NCBI GenBank assembly: GCA_011525745.1
Contig: WYBU01000137.1
Location: forward strand, 1 to 64,000
Direction of reading: 5' to 3'
Length of the DNA: 64,000 nucleotides
Origin: Planctomycetaceae bacterium
GTDB taxonomy: Bacteria > Planctomycetota > Phycisphaerae > UBA1845 > UTPLA1
A program made the position numbers and the translations under genes. This document shows positions 50,349-58,808 of the stretch, in pieces. Within the stretch, counting starts at the first letter, position 1, and each line of letters begins with the position of its first letter. The notes below the pieces were generated by a model, which saw only the letters and a program-made list of their open reading frames with translations, was not told the DNA's origin and made no database searches.

Positions 50349-52289
50349 TCATTCGCGGACCATCTCACGAACCCGCCCGCAAATCTCCTCCGGCGACAGC
50401 CCGACGATCCGAAGCAGTTCCAACGCCGTCCGAGCGCTTTTCGGCACCCGCCGGCAGGTCATGGTCTCGACCCGTCCCCCCTGCCGCTGCGCCACAATCT
50501 CCGCCACCGCCGAGCCAAGCCCGCCCGTGTAGTTGTCCTCGACGCACAAGTAGCGCCCGCCGCACGCACGACCCGCCGCCAGCAGCGGCGCCGGGTTCAT
50601 CGGGAACGAGTAGGCGTCGAGCAGCGTGCAGCGGATGCCCTGGCCGCGCAGCAGCTCGACCACCTCGCGGCACACATGCAGCATGAACCCGCTCGACACG
50701 ATCGCCACCGCGTCGCCCTCGGCCAGGCGATGCGCGCCGCCGATCGAAAACTCCTGATCCGGCCCGTAAACCAGCGGCACATCCGGCCGGTGCGTCCGCA
50801 TGTAGCACATGCCGCGATGCTCGGCCATCAGCCGCGCCATCTTGTAGGCGGCAACCGCGTCGGCCGGGTGGAAGCTGACGCACGCCGGACCATGCTCGGC
50901 CTCGACCGTCGAGTAACCGCGGAAGTAGGCGACGTCGGGCAGGCTCATCTGGCTCGGGCCGTCGGCGGCCAGCGACACGCCCGCGTGCGAACCGACGAGC
51001 TTGATGTTCGACCGCGTGATCGACGCCAGCTCGACCTGGTCGTACGCCCGCGCGAGAAACTTCGCGAAACTGTTGGCGAACGGGATGTATCCCGACGCCG
51101 CCAGGCCGACGGCCGTCGAGATCATGTTCTGCTCGGCGATCTTGCACTCGAAGAAGCGCTGCGGGAAGTGATGCGCGAACATCTCGGAGAACGTGCTGTT
51201 CGATACGTCGCCGTCCAGCGCCACGATGCGCTCGTCGGCCCGGCCCAGCGCCAATAGCGCGGCGCCGTAGGCGCGCCGCGTGGCCATCATCTTCTTGTTC
51301 CACGCCGCCGACAGCCCGGCGTATTCCATGCCCTGCTCGATCGGCATCATGCGAATCGGCGCATCGTGGGGCAGTTCGATCGAACCCGCCGGCTGTGCCG
51401 GCCGGTCTTTCAGGGGCGCGGCGCCGCCCGTGACGCGGGCCGCCACGCCGTCGAGACTCTCGAGCGCCACGGGCAGGTCCGTCCGCGCGATCGGCTTGCC
51501 GTGATTGCTCTTGGCCTTCAGGCCCGAAACGCCCCAGCCCTTTTCGGTCGTCGCCACCAGGGCCACCGGCCGCGCCGACTTGACCGCGCGGGCCAGCGCC
51601 GCCAGCAGCATGTCCGGATCGTGACCATCGACCTGCACCGCCTCCCAGCCGAAGGCGGTCAGCTTGGCGCCTAGGATTTCCGGCGATTGTTGCGGCGAGA
51701 CGTAATCGGCCTGGCCCTGGCCGTTGCAGTTGAAGATGGCGGTGACGTTGTTGAGCCGATGATCGGCGATGAAATCGGCGGCTTCCCAGATTTGCCCCTC
51801 GCGCGACTCGCCGTCGCCGATCAGCACATATATCCGCCGGTCGCTTTTGCGCAGCCGAGCGCCCAGCCCCAGGCCGGCGGCGACGGACAGACCCATGCCG
51901 AGCGAACCGGTGGCGGCGTCGAAGAATGGAAAACCCTCGGCGGGGCTGGGATGGCCGTCGAGAACGCTTGCCGCCTCGCGCAGCGTGTCCAGTTCTTCGA
52001 CCGCGAGCTTGCGCCAACTCGACGGATCGTTGCCAACGACGCCGCCCAGATCGGCGTACGCGGCATAGATGGCGGGCACGGCGTGGCCTTCGGAGAGCAC
52101 GAGCCGATCGGCGGCCAGGTTCCAGGGATCGTCCGGCGCCCATCGCATGTGCTTGTACATGAGCGCGACGACGACGTGCAGCAGCGACAGCGCGCTGGAG
52201 GGATGGCCCGATCCGGCCTCGGTCGTCATGCGCAGGACGTGCCTGGCGAGTTCGATGGCTTTGGAGTGTAGCGGACCGGCGATCGACAT
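50349..52289 (-). CDS. tkt: transketolase
   Basis: A 646-residue TPP enzyme that moves two-carbon units in the pentose phosphate pathway. MTTEAGSGHPSSALSLLH is the N-terminal phosphate loop; the TPP-binding motif is GDGESREGQIWEAADFIADH with FNCNGQGQ. The pyrimidine domain (from about 325) has ERFFECKIAEQNMISTAVGL with the catalytic Glu. The C-terminal domain follows. The length is slightly short of the usual 660. No partner gene lies next to it. The minus-strand 5' side carries REP-rich DNA. Confidence 0.92.
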   Translation of the reverse strand: MSIAGPLHSKAIELARHVLRMTTEAGSGHPSSALSLLHVVVALMYKHMRWAPDDPWNLAADRLVLSEGHAVPAIYAAYADLGGVVGNDPSSWRKLAVEELDTLREAASVLDGHPSPAEGFPFFDAATGSLGMGLSVAAGLGLGARLRKSDRRIYVLIGDGESREGQIWEAADFIADHRLNNVTAIFNCNGQGQADYVSPQQSPEILGAKLTAFGWEAVQVDGHDPDMLLAALARAVKSARPVALVATTEKGWGVSGLKAKSNHGKPIARTDLPVALESLDGVAARVTGGAAPLKDRPAQPAGSIELPHDAPIRMMPIEQGMEYAGLSAAWNKKMMATRRAYGAALLALGRADERIVALDGDVSNSTFSEMFAHHFPQRFFECKIAEQNMISTAVGLAASGYIPFANSFAKFLARAYDQVELASITRSNIKLVGSHAGVSLAADGPSQMSLPDVAYFRGYSTVEAEHGPACVSFHPADAVAAYKMARLMAEHRGMCYMRTHRPDVPLVYGPDQEFSIGGAHRLAEGDAVAIVSSGFMLHVCREVVELLRGQGIRCTLLDAYSFPMNPAPLLAAGRACGGRYLCVEDNYTGGLGSAVAEIVAQRQGGRVETMTCRRVPKSARTALELLRIVGLSPEEICGRVREMVRE

Positions 52290-52763
52290 CGAAATGGCTC
52301 CACCAACTGCGTGGCACGGGCTAGCGGCCCGTGCGGGCCTGATGCATCAGTGCCGCGCAGCCCCCGCCTTCGCGAGGGCAGGCGTCCGCAAGCGGCATCC
52401 GCACGCCTCGAACGAGAGAGTGCCGTTGACTCGCTCACATGCGCCGCAAGGCTGTCGACGCGCCGGACGCCGCCCGCTCCATCGCACATTTTTCAGCGCG
52501 CCTGGCCGCCCTGTCACGCTCGCTTACGCTTCGCGGCTCGGACGATCCGTAGCACCGGCGCTTGCGGCTCGGATCAAGCCGTGTGGCACAGCCGCCCTCG
52601 GCTGTGGCTCGCCGCATTTCTGCGGCGGCTCGGATCATACGAGCGGGCAACGCTTACTTACGTGCGCGTCTCGTTGTCGCGGGCCACGGATCAATCGTCG
52701 CGCGTGCGGCAGCGGGCGCCGCGCGACGCAACATCGCCGCAACACGGTACACTATCATCCGCC
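52290..52763. other. repeat-rich intergenic DNA
   Basis: Several short GC-rich palindromes occur here, such as GCACGGGCTAGCGGCCCGTGC at 52315-52335 and GCACAGCCGCCCTCGGCTGTGG at 52578-52599 (family C). No gene is supported, although an open frame continues upstream from the gene at 52764. Confidence 0.55.
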
Positions 52764-53903
52764 ATGCTGCCAAGCCGACCGCCGAATCCACGAATGAACC
52801 GTTCGCCGCGAGGTTTGTCGCTCGCCGGGGTGCACGTCGCCACCGTCCTGGTCGCCATCGTCGCGCCGCGTCCGGCCGCCGCCTTCGACCGCGTCATCGA
52901 AGAACGCGGCACCTTCGCCGGCGTCGACGTCATCGGCCTCGACGACGGCAGGCTGCGCTTCCGCTTCTCCGACGGCCGCACGCTTGAGCGCCCCGTGCTC
53001 GACATCCAGCAACTCGAACTGGCCGCCGGCGCCGACCGCGCCGCCAGCGAGCTGAGCCGCGCCGAATCGCTGCGCTTGCGCAAGCAGCCCGAGGAGGCCG
53101 TGCCGCTCTACGAGCGCGTTCGCGACAACGCCGAGCACGAGTGGGCGCGCACCTACGCCGTCATCCGACTGGTGCAACTCTATGACGAGCAAGGGCGCTT
53201 CGACGAAGCCGCCGCCGCCTATCTCGGCCTGACCGAGAAGCACGCCTCGCTGGTCGTTCCGCTGATGCCGCGCCGATTGCCGCCGCGCGATTCCGATGTC
53301 GCTCGTCGCGTTCTCGAACGACTGGCCAAACAGTCGAAAAAGGCCGGCTCCGATGCGACGCTGCGGGCCATCGCGCGGCTGCGGACCGCGATCGAGACCG
53401 GCAAGCTGCCGGACGATGATCCCTCGGTCGCCAGGGGCCGCGAACGAACGCCGCGCCGCACGCGTGATGCCGCGGCCAAGCGCCCGCCTCCCGCACTGCC
53501 GGCGGCCAGCCGCCCGACCGCGGCGGTTTACGATTTGTTGAAGGCCGGCAAACTCGATGAAGTCCGCCCGCTGATCGAGGCCGGTCTGCGAAAGTCGAGC
53601 GAGGCCGAGCGCGATGTATGGCTCCTGGCCGAAGCCGAGTATCACCTGGTCCGCGGTGAAGCGCTGCGAGCCGGACAGTCGGCGATGAAGGTGATCGCGC
53701 TGTATGAGAACAGCGCCTATCATGCCGAGGCGTTGTATCTGGCCGGCCGGGCCTATGAGTCGATCCGCGTTACCAAGGCGGTGTTGCTGTATCAGTCGTG
53801 CATGAAGCACGAGACGGCCACCGACGAGTTGAAGCGGCTGGCACAGCAGCGGCTTGAGGAGCTTGAAAGGTCCGCCGCGACACGGCCGAACGCGACACCG
53901 TAG
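52764..53903 (+). CDS. exported TPR-like protein
   Basis: A 379-residue protein from the ATG at 52764; the ATG at 52794 (MNRSPRGLSLAGVH) is also possible. A signal peptide (VATVLVAIVAPRPAAAF) is followed by FDRVIEERGTFAGVDVIG, a beta hairpin, and then tetratricopeptide-like helical repeats (LYERVRDNAEHEWARTYAVI and VYDLLKAGKLDEVRPLIEAG) with a Pro/Arg-rich linker between the two blocks. Such proteins scaffold other exported proteins. No neighbour suggests a partner. A family-A repeat lies 28 bases beyond the stop. Confidence 0.7.
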   Translation: MLPSRPPNPRMNRSPRGLSLAGVHVATVLVAIVAPRPAAAFDRVIEERGTFAGVDVIGLDDGRLRFRFSDGRTLERPVLDIQQLELAAGADRAASELSRAESLRLRKQPEEAVPLYERVRDNAEHEWARTYAVIRLVQLYDEQGRFDEAAAAYLGLTEKHASLVVPLMPRRLPPRDSDVARRVLERLAKQSKKAGSDATLRAIARLRTAIETGKLPDDDPSVARGRERTPRRTRDAAAKRPPPALPAASRPTAAVYDLLKAGKLDEVRPLIEAGLRKSSEAERDVWLLAEAEYHLVRGEALRAGQSAMKVIALYENSAYHAEALYLAGRAYESIRVTKAVLLYQSCMKHETATDELKRLAQQRLEELERSAATRPNATP

Positions 53904-53930
53904 GGTTCGGTACGAGGACCGGCGGTGGGC

Positions 53931-54056
53931 TAAGGAGTCGCGCACAAATGACCAGAACGATTGTGCCGGGTGGTACGGGCATCTTGCCCGTTCCGGACGG
54001 GCGGGACGCCCGTACCACCCCTCTTCCTTTCGTTCACTTTGTTTCCGCGCGATGCC
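53931..54056 (-). repeat. dispersed palindromic repeat, family A, copy 3 (inverted, full length)
   Basis: Reading the plus strand it starts TAAGGAGTCGCGCACAAATG, has the core palindrome TGGTACGGGCATCTTGCCCG and ends GTTTCCGCGCGATGCC. It is the reverse complement of copy 2 (40920-41045) with about 10 differences, mostly outside the core. Confidence 0.9.
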
Positions 54057-54114
54057 TGACGCCCGCGTTACGGAACTTGTGCGACTGAAAGCTCGTGCCA
54101 CGAGATTGCACCAC

Positions 54115-54196
54115 GTCGCGCAAGCGGCGGGAATCTTCACGGGCTACAAGCCCGTGCCACGCGGAGGAACACGGCCGAGGGCGGCTGTGCCACACG
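54115..54196. repeat. composite family-C palindromes (inverted relative to 58462-58543)
   Basis: CACGTCGCGCAAGCGGCGGG precedes CACGGGCTACAAGCCCGTGCC and GGGCGGCTGTGCC. The same three units in the reverse orientation and order occur at 58462-58543. Each is a hairpin of 8-10 bp. Confidence 0.75.
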
Positions 54197-54204
54197 GCCA
54201 CGCC

Positions 54205-55851
54205 ATGAAGTCGGACAGCACTCACATGTCGTCACCGCGCACGCTTTACGTCGAAACGATGGGCTGCCAGATGAACATGCTCGACAGCGAGCTGGTCATC
54301 GGGCAGGTGCTCGCGCGCGGCTATCAGCCCTGCGCCGACCTGCACGCTGCCGACCTGGTCATCATCAACACGTGCTCGGTCCGGCAGCACGCCGAGGACA
54401 AGGTCTGGTCGCGCCTGGGCGAGCTGAAGCGAACGCGCAGAAAGCGCCCCGATCAGATCGTGGCGGTGATCGGCTGCATGGCCGAGCGCGACGGCGATGC
54501 GCTGCTGCGACGCGTGCCGCACGTCGACGTCTTGTGCGGGCCGTCAGAGCTGAACCGCCTGCCGGCGCTGATCGACGACGTGCTCGACGCCCGCCGCGCA
54601 TCGCACGCCGACGCGCCCGGAGGCAACGGCGCGCCGCGCCGCGCGGTCGCTCTGTCCGGCCGGCTGCGCGAGCACAGCACGCCGGCGCGGCACGTTCCCG
54701 AGCACGACGATCTCGAAGCGCTCGACTCGTCCCGCGCCCATCCCGCCGCGGGCGGCGCGGGGCATTACGGCGCCGCGGGTCCGGCGCAGGCCTACGTCCG
54801 CATCACGCGCGGCTGCAACAAGTTCTGCTCGTTCTGCGTCGTGCCGATGACGCGCGGCATGGAACAGCATCGCCCGCCGGACCAGATCGTCGCCGAAGCG
54901 CGCCGGCTGGCGGCGCGCGGAGTGCGCGAAGTGACGCTGCTGGGCCAGACGGTCAATCACTACACGTGGAGCGACGATCGCGGCCGCGTGACGACGTTCG
55001 CCGATCTGCTGCGGCGCGTGCATGACGAAGTGCCGGAATTGCCGCGGCTGCGCTTTGTCACGAGCTTTCCGCGCGATTTCACCGATGACGCGCTGCGCGC
55101 CATGGCCGGGTCGCCGCGCATCTGTCGCTATCTGCACATCCCCGCGCAGAGCGGCAGCAACCGGCTGCTGAAGGCGATGAATCGCGGCTACACCGTCGAG
55201 GATTACCGCGATCTGCTCGATCGGGCGCGCTCGTTGATGCCCGATATCTGCCTGTCGGGCGACATGATCGTCGGATTCCCCGGCGAGACCGAGGCCGACT
55301 TCACCACCAGCGTCGATCTGCTGCGTTACGCCCGATACAAGAACTGTTTCATCTTCAAGTACTCGCCGCGGCCGGGCACCGCCGCGTACGACCGCTTCGA
55401 CGACGACGTTCCGGACGAAATAAAGCGTCGCCGCAACAACGATCTGCTGGCGGTTCAGGCCGAGATCAACCTGGCGAATCATCGCGAGCTGATCGGGCGC
55501 AGCGTGGAGGTGCTGGTCGAGGGTCTGAGCAAGGCGCAGCTTCGCAGGCAGGAATCGGAGCAGGATCGCGGCTGCGAGGTCGAAGCATGTCCGCCGCTGC
55601 CGCGCGACGCGAGCGACGATCGAATCGTGCAACTGACGGGGCGCACGTCGGGCGATCAGATCGTCGTCTTCGACGGTCCGCGATCGCTCATCGGCGGCAT
55701 ATTGCCCGTCGAAGTCTTCGCCGCCACGCCCTACACACTGCACGGGCGGCTGACACACGCCGGCGCGGTCGAGCCGGCGCCCCGCGCGCTGCAAGTCGAG
55801 ACCGCAGGCTCGGGCGCGTTTCGGTTACGAGTGCTCAACGCCGCGTCGTGA
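54205..55851 (+). CDS. miaB: tRNA-2-methylthio-N6-dimethylallyladenosine synthase
   Basis: A 548-residue radical-SAM enzyme that methylthiolates i6A37 of tRNA. The N-terminal domain has three Cys (MGCQMN, NTCSVR, IGCMAE) for the auxiliary cluster, and the radical-SAM motif is CNKFCSFCV. SGDMIVGFPGETEADF and FIFKYSPRPGT follow, then a TRAM-type C-terminus (QLTGRTSGDQIVVFDG). A Gly/Ala/Arg insert (about residues 128-190) separates the first two domains, longer than usual. The ATG at 54205 is favoured; 54226 (MSSPRT) is close. miaA lies 8.5 kb upstream, so the i6A to ms2i6A pathway is present. Confidence 0.92.
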   Translation: MKSDSTHMSSPRTLYVETMGCQMNMLDSELVIGQVLARGYQPCADLHAADLVIINTCSVRQHAEDKVWSRLGELKRTRRKRPDQIVAVIGCMAERDGDALLRRVPHVDVLCGPSELNRLPALIDDVLDARRASHADAPGGNGAPRRAVALSGRLREHSTPARHVPEHDDLEALDSSRAHPAAGGAGHYGAAGPAQAYVRITRGCNKFCSFCVVPMTRGMEQHRPPDQIVAEARRLAARGVREVTLLGQTVNHYTWSDDRGRVTTFADLLRRVHDEVPELPRLRFVTSFPRDFTDDALRAMAGSPRICRYLHIPAQSGSNRLLKAMNRGYTVEDYRDLLDRARSLMPDICLSGDMIVGFPGETEADFTTSVDLLRYARYKNCFIFKYSPRPGTAAYDRFDDDVPDEIKRRRNNDLLAVQAEINLANHRELIGRSVEVLVEGLSKAQLRRQESEQDRGCEVEACPPLPRDASDDRIVQLTGRTSGDQIVVFDGPRSLIGGILPVEVFAATPYTLHGRLTHAGAVEPAPRALQVETAGSGAFRLRVLNAAS

Positions 55852-56422
55852 TTCGCCGGCACCGCTGTTTGCGCCAGCACTTCCGATGCGCCGCGCATGT
55901 CGCGCGTTTTGGGCCACGCGTCAAGTCCGCCACGCCATGGGCCGTTGATTCACACAGCAGTCGCCCCGGGCGGCGCCGGCATACGCACTTCATAGACCGA
56001 AAACTGGCGACGGCACATCCCCAGGGCGATTCGTACAGTCAACGCAAAGCAACCGCTGCCTTTCGCATTGCCGTAGCGCACGTCCTCATTTGCATTATTT
56101 GCAATGGGCCATCAATAAGGGGCTGTTTCAGAACTCGTCGCACGAGCGGCGCGACAACCCTTCACCGCTTCCTTCACGCTGATTTGAAACGGGTCCCCCG
56201 GCACACACCAACGTCAATCCCCGACATATTGCGGAGCGGCGACACCTTGCCTGGAAGGGGTCGTCAGGCGCGCTCGACAGCCGGGCGTCTGCGATGATGA
56301 CAAACATACACAAAATATTCATATCCGATAACTCGGCCGGAACGGACAGAACTGGAACCGGGCTTGTTCGATGCGTTAAAATGTTCGCACGGGCCTGGTA
56401 CTGAATCACACGGGGAATCCAA
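55852..56422. other. 571 bp without a recognisable gene
   Basis: The open frame continuing from the MiaB region has no protein-like features. No hairpin with a T-run, tRNA or known repeat family is obvious. It likely contains the promoter of the dehydrogenase-like gene. Confidence 0.4.
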
Positions 56423-58417
56423 GTGCAAGTCCATAAGCGTGGGGCTTCGAGCGCATCGACTCGGCCGGTTCGCGCGTACCGAACCAGTCCCAATCTTTGT
56501 TTCGCACGCCTCGCATTCATCGCTCTTGTTCTTGTAGTCCTGGCGCGCGCCGCACGTGTGTCGGCGCTGCCGCCCGGCTTCATCGAGGAAAACGTCGTCA
56601 CCGGACTGACGCGCCCCGTTGGCGTTGCATTCGCCGCGCAGGACCTGATGTTCATCTGGGAGAAGGACGGCTACCTCTGGCGCGTCAGCCAGGGCGTCGT
56701 CGACCCGGCGCCGCTGCTTGACATCACGGACGAAGTCTACACCTACCGCGACAACGGCCTGATGGGCGTGGCGCTCGATCCGCAGTTTCTTACAAACGGC
56801 CGCATCTACCTCATCTATACAGTCGACTGGGCGCACTACTCCCAAAGCGGCACGCTCGACGATCCCGCCAACGACACCTTCGGCCGCATCACGCGCTATA
56901 CGTGCGACGCCGCAACCGGCTTCGGCCAGATCGTGCCCGGCTCGCGGCTGGTGCTGCTCGGCCAGACGCACACGCAGGGCATCCCCAACACCGCCGGCAC
57001 GCACTGCCCCGACGCGCTGGTCTTCGCGCGCGACGGCACGCTGCTGGCCAGTTGCGGCGACGGAGCGTCGGCGTTCATCACCGACACCGGCGGCACGCGG
57101 CCGTCGTTCCAGAGCAACAACACGGCCGAGTCGCGCGGGATTCTGTCGGCGGCCGAGCGCGTCGGGGCGTTTCGCGCCCAGCTTGTCAATTCTCACAACG
57201 GAAAAATCCTGCGAATGGATCCCGCCACCGGCCACGGCGTTCCGAGCAATCCGTTTTACGACGCCGCCGCGCCGGATGCGCCCCGCTCGCGCGTGTGGGC
57301 GGAGGGATTGCGCAATCCGTTTCGCTTTGCGATTCGTCCCGGCACGGGCAGCACCGATCCGGCCGACGGCGACCCCGGCGAGCTGATCATCGGCGACGTC
57401 GGCTGGAACGAACGGGAGGAGCTGGACGTCGCGCGGCAGCCGGGCCGCAATTTCGGATGGCCCATCTACGAAGGACTGACGCCGACGCCGAGCACGTATC
57501 CGACTGTCAATATCGCGAATCTGGATGCGCCCAATCCGCATTTCGACGGCGCGACCTGCGCGCAGCCGTTTTACTTTTTCCGCGAGCTGCTCGCCAACGA
57601 CACGCAGAACACGCCGGTGTATCCGACGCCCTGCGGCTTTCCGATTCCCGTTGAGTATCGCTTCGTCCACGCACGGCCTATCGTCGACTGGCCGCACAGT
57701 TCCGCCGCGCACGCGCGCGTGCCGATTTACGACGGCAACGGCGATGCCGCCGAGATCGACATCGACGATCCGGCCTCGCCCGTGACCGGCGACACGTTTC
57801 AGGGCGCCTCGGCGCTGGGCGGCGTGTGGTACGACGGCCAGCGCTTTCCGCCGGCGTGGCGCGATTCCTGTTTCTTCGCCGACACGGTGTTTCGCTGGAT
57901 TCGCCGGGCCGTCTTCGACGACGACGGCGATCTGATCGCCATCGACGTGTTCGAACCGGCGCTGCCGAGCGGCGTGCCCGTGATGATGACGGTCGATCCG
58001 GAGAAATACGGGTTATATTACGTCCATTTTTCCCAGACGCCGGGGCAGGGGCAGGTGCGTCGGATCACCTGGGATTGCAACGGCAGCGGCGCCGGCGACG
58101 ATCTGGATATCGCCAACGGAATCAGCGCCGACTGCAACACCAACGGCGCGCCCGACGAATGCGACATCGCCGACGGCGCGGCCGATGACGACGAAAACGG
58201 CGTTCCGGACGAGTGCGAAACCGGCGCCTGCGACGTGCCGGGCGACACGAATAACGATGGAACCGTCGATGGCGACGACATCGCCGCGTTCGTTTCCTGC
58301 CTCGCCGATCCCGGCGGCCCGAACGCCCCCGGCTGCCGCTGCGCCGATGTCAACGAGGACGACGTGATCGACGACGCCGACGTGACGCTGCTGGTCGGCC
58401 TGCTGCTCGGCGATTGA
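56423..58417 (+). CDS. exported glucose/sorbosone dehydrogenase-like beta-propeller with dockerin-like tail
   Basis: A 664-residue protein. A signal peptide (LAFIALVLVVLARAARVSALP) precedes a propeller of the PQQ-dependent sugar-dehydrogenase family (about 50-540): VVTGLTRPVGVAFAAQD, DNGLMGVALDPQFLTNGRIY, GIPNTAGTHCPDALVFARDG, NSHNGKILRMDPATG, AEGLRNPFRFAIRPGTG and VGWNEREELDVARQ. The C-terminal 120 residues contain DCNTNGAPDECDIAD and GDTNNDGTVDGDDIAAFVSC plus a second EF-hand-like repeat, the planctomycete calcium-loop style. It probably oxidises a sugar or polyol outside the cell; PQQ use is inferred from family. Confidence 0.82.
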   Translation: MQVHKRGASSASTRPVRAYRTSPNLCFARLAFIALVLVVLARAARVSALPPGFIEENVVTGLTRPVGVAFAAQDLMFIWEKDGYLWRVSQGVVDPAPLLDITDEVYTYRDNGLMGVALDPQFLTNGRIYLIYTVDWAHYSQSGTLDDPANDTFGRITRYTCDAATGFGQIVPGSRLVLLGQTHTQGIPNTAGTHCPDALVFARDGTLLASCGDGASAFITDTGGTRPSFQSNNTAESRGILSAAERVGAFRAQLVNSHNGKILRMDPATGHGVPSNPFYDAAAPDAPRSRVWAEGLRNPFRFAIRPGTGSTDPADGDPGELIIGDVGWNEREELDVARQPGRNFGWPIYEGLTPTPSTYPTVNIANLDAPNPHFDGATCAQPFYFFRELLANDTQNTPVYPTPCGFPIPVEYRFVHARPIVDWPHSSAAHARVPIYDGNGDAAEIDIDDPASPVTGDTFQGASALGGVWYDGQRFPPAWRDSCFFADTVFRWIRRAVFDDDGDLIAIDVFEPALPSGVPVMMTVDPEKYGLYYVHFSQTPGQGQVRRITWDCNGSGAGDDLDIANGISADCNTNGAPDECDIADGAADDDENGVPDECETGACDVPGDTNNDGTVDGDDIAAFVSCLADPGGPNAPGCRCADVNEDDVIDDADVTLLVGLLLGD

Positions 58418-58439
58418 CGGTGGGGACCGCCTTGCGGAC

Positions 58440-58710
58440 CGAGCCACCGCGTGGCACGGGCATGTGGCACAGCCGCCCTCGGCCGTGTTCCTCCGCGTGG
58501 CACGGGCTTGTAGCCCGTGAAGATTCCCGCCGCTTGCGCGGCGGATTCGGATGACTGGGCAATGATGCTCACTCATCGAACCGTCCATGGCGCTGCCCAT
58601 GCGCTTCCCGACGCTCCCTCACGGTCGCGGTTCGGTTCACAGCCAATGCGTGGCACGGGCATGTGGCACAGCCGCCCTCGGCTGTGTCCCGCCGCTTGCG
58701 CGGCGGGTTC
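58440..58710. repeat. cluster of family-C and family-B repeats
   Basis: Family-C hairpins (GTGGCACGGGCTTGTAGCCCGTG, the inverse of 54115-54196) lie at 58462-58543, family-B copy 6 at 58613-58637 and another family-C pair at about 58651-58712. The rest of 58418-58808 holds no gene. Confidence 0.75.
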
Positions 58711-58808
58711 TGATACCCGCAGCGATGGCGCTCGCGGCTCGGAGCAAATCGCCTCAGCGTATTGTTTCGACGTTTGGACGTTTCGACGTTTCGACTTTCG
58801 ACTTTCTT

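Noticed and set aside
50365-52317. 650-codon minus-strand frame
   Set aside because: Shifted frame of the transketolase gene; the true frame has all TPP motifs.
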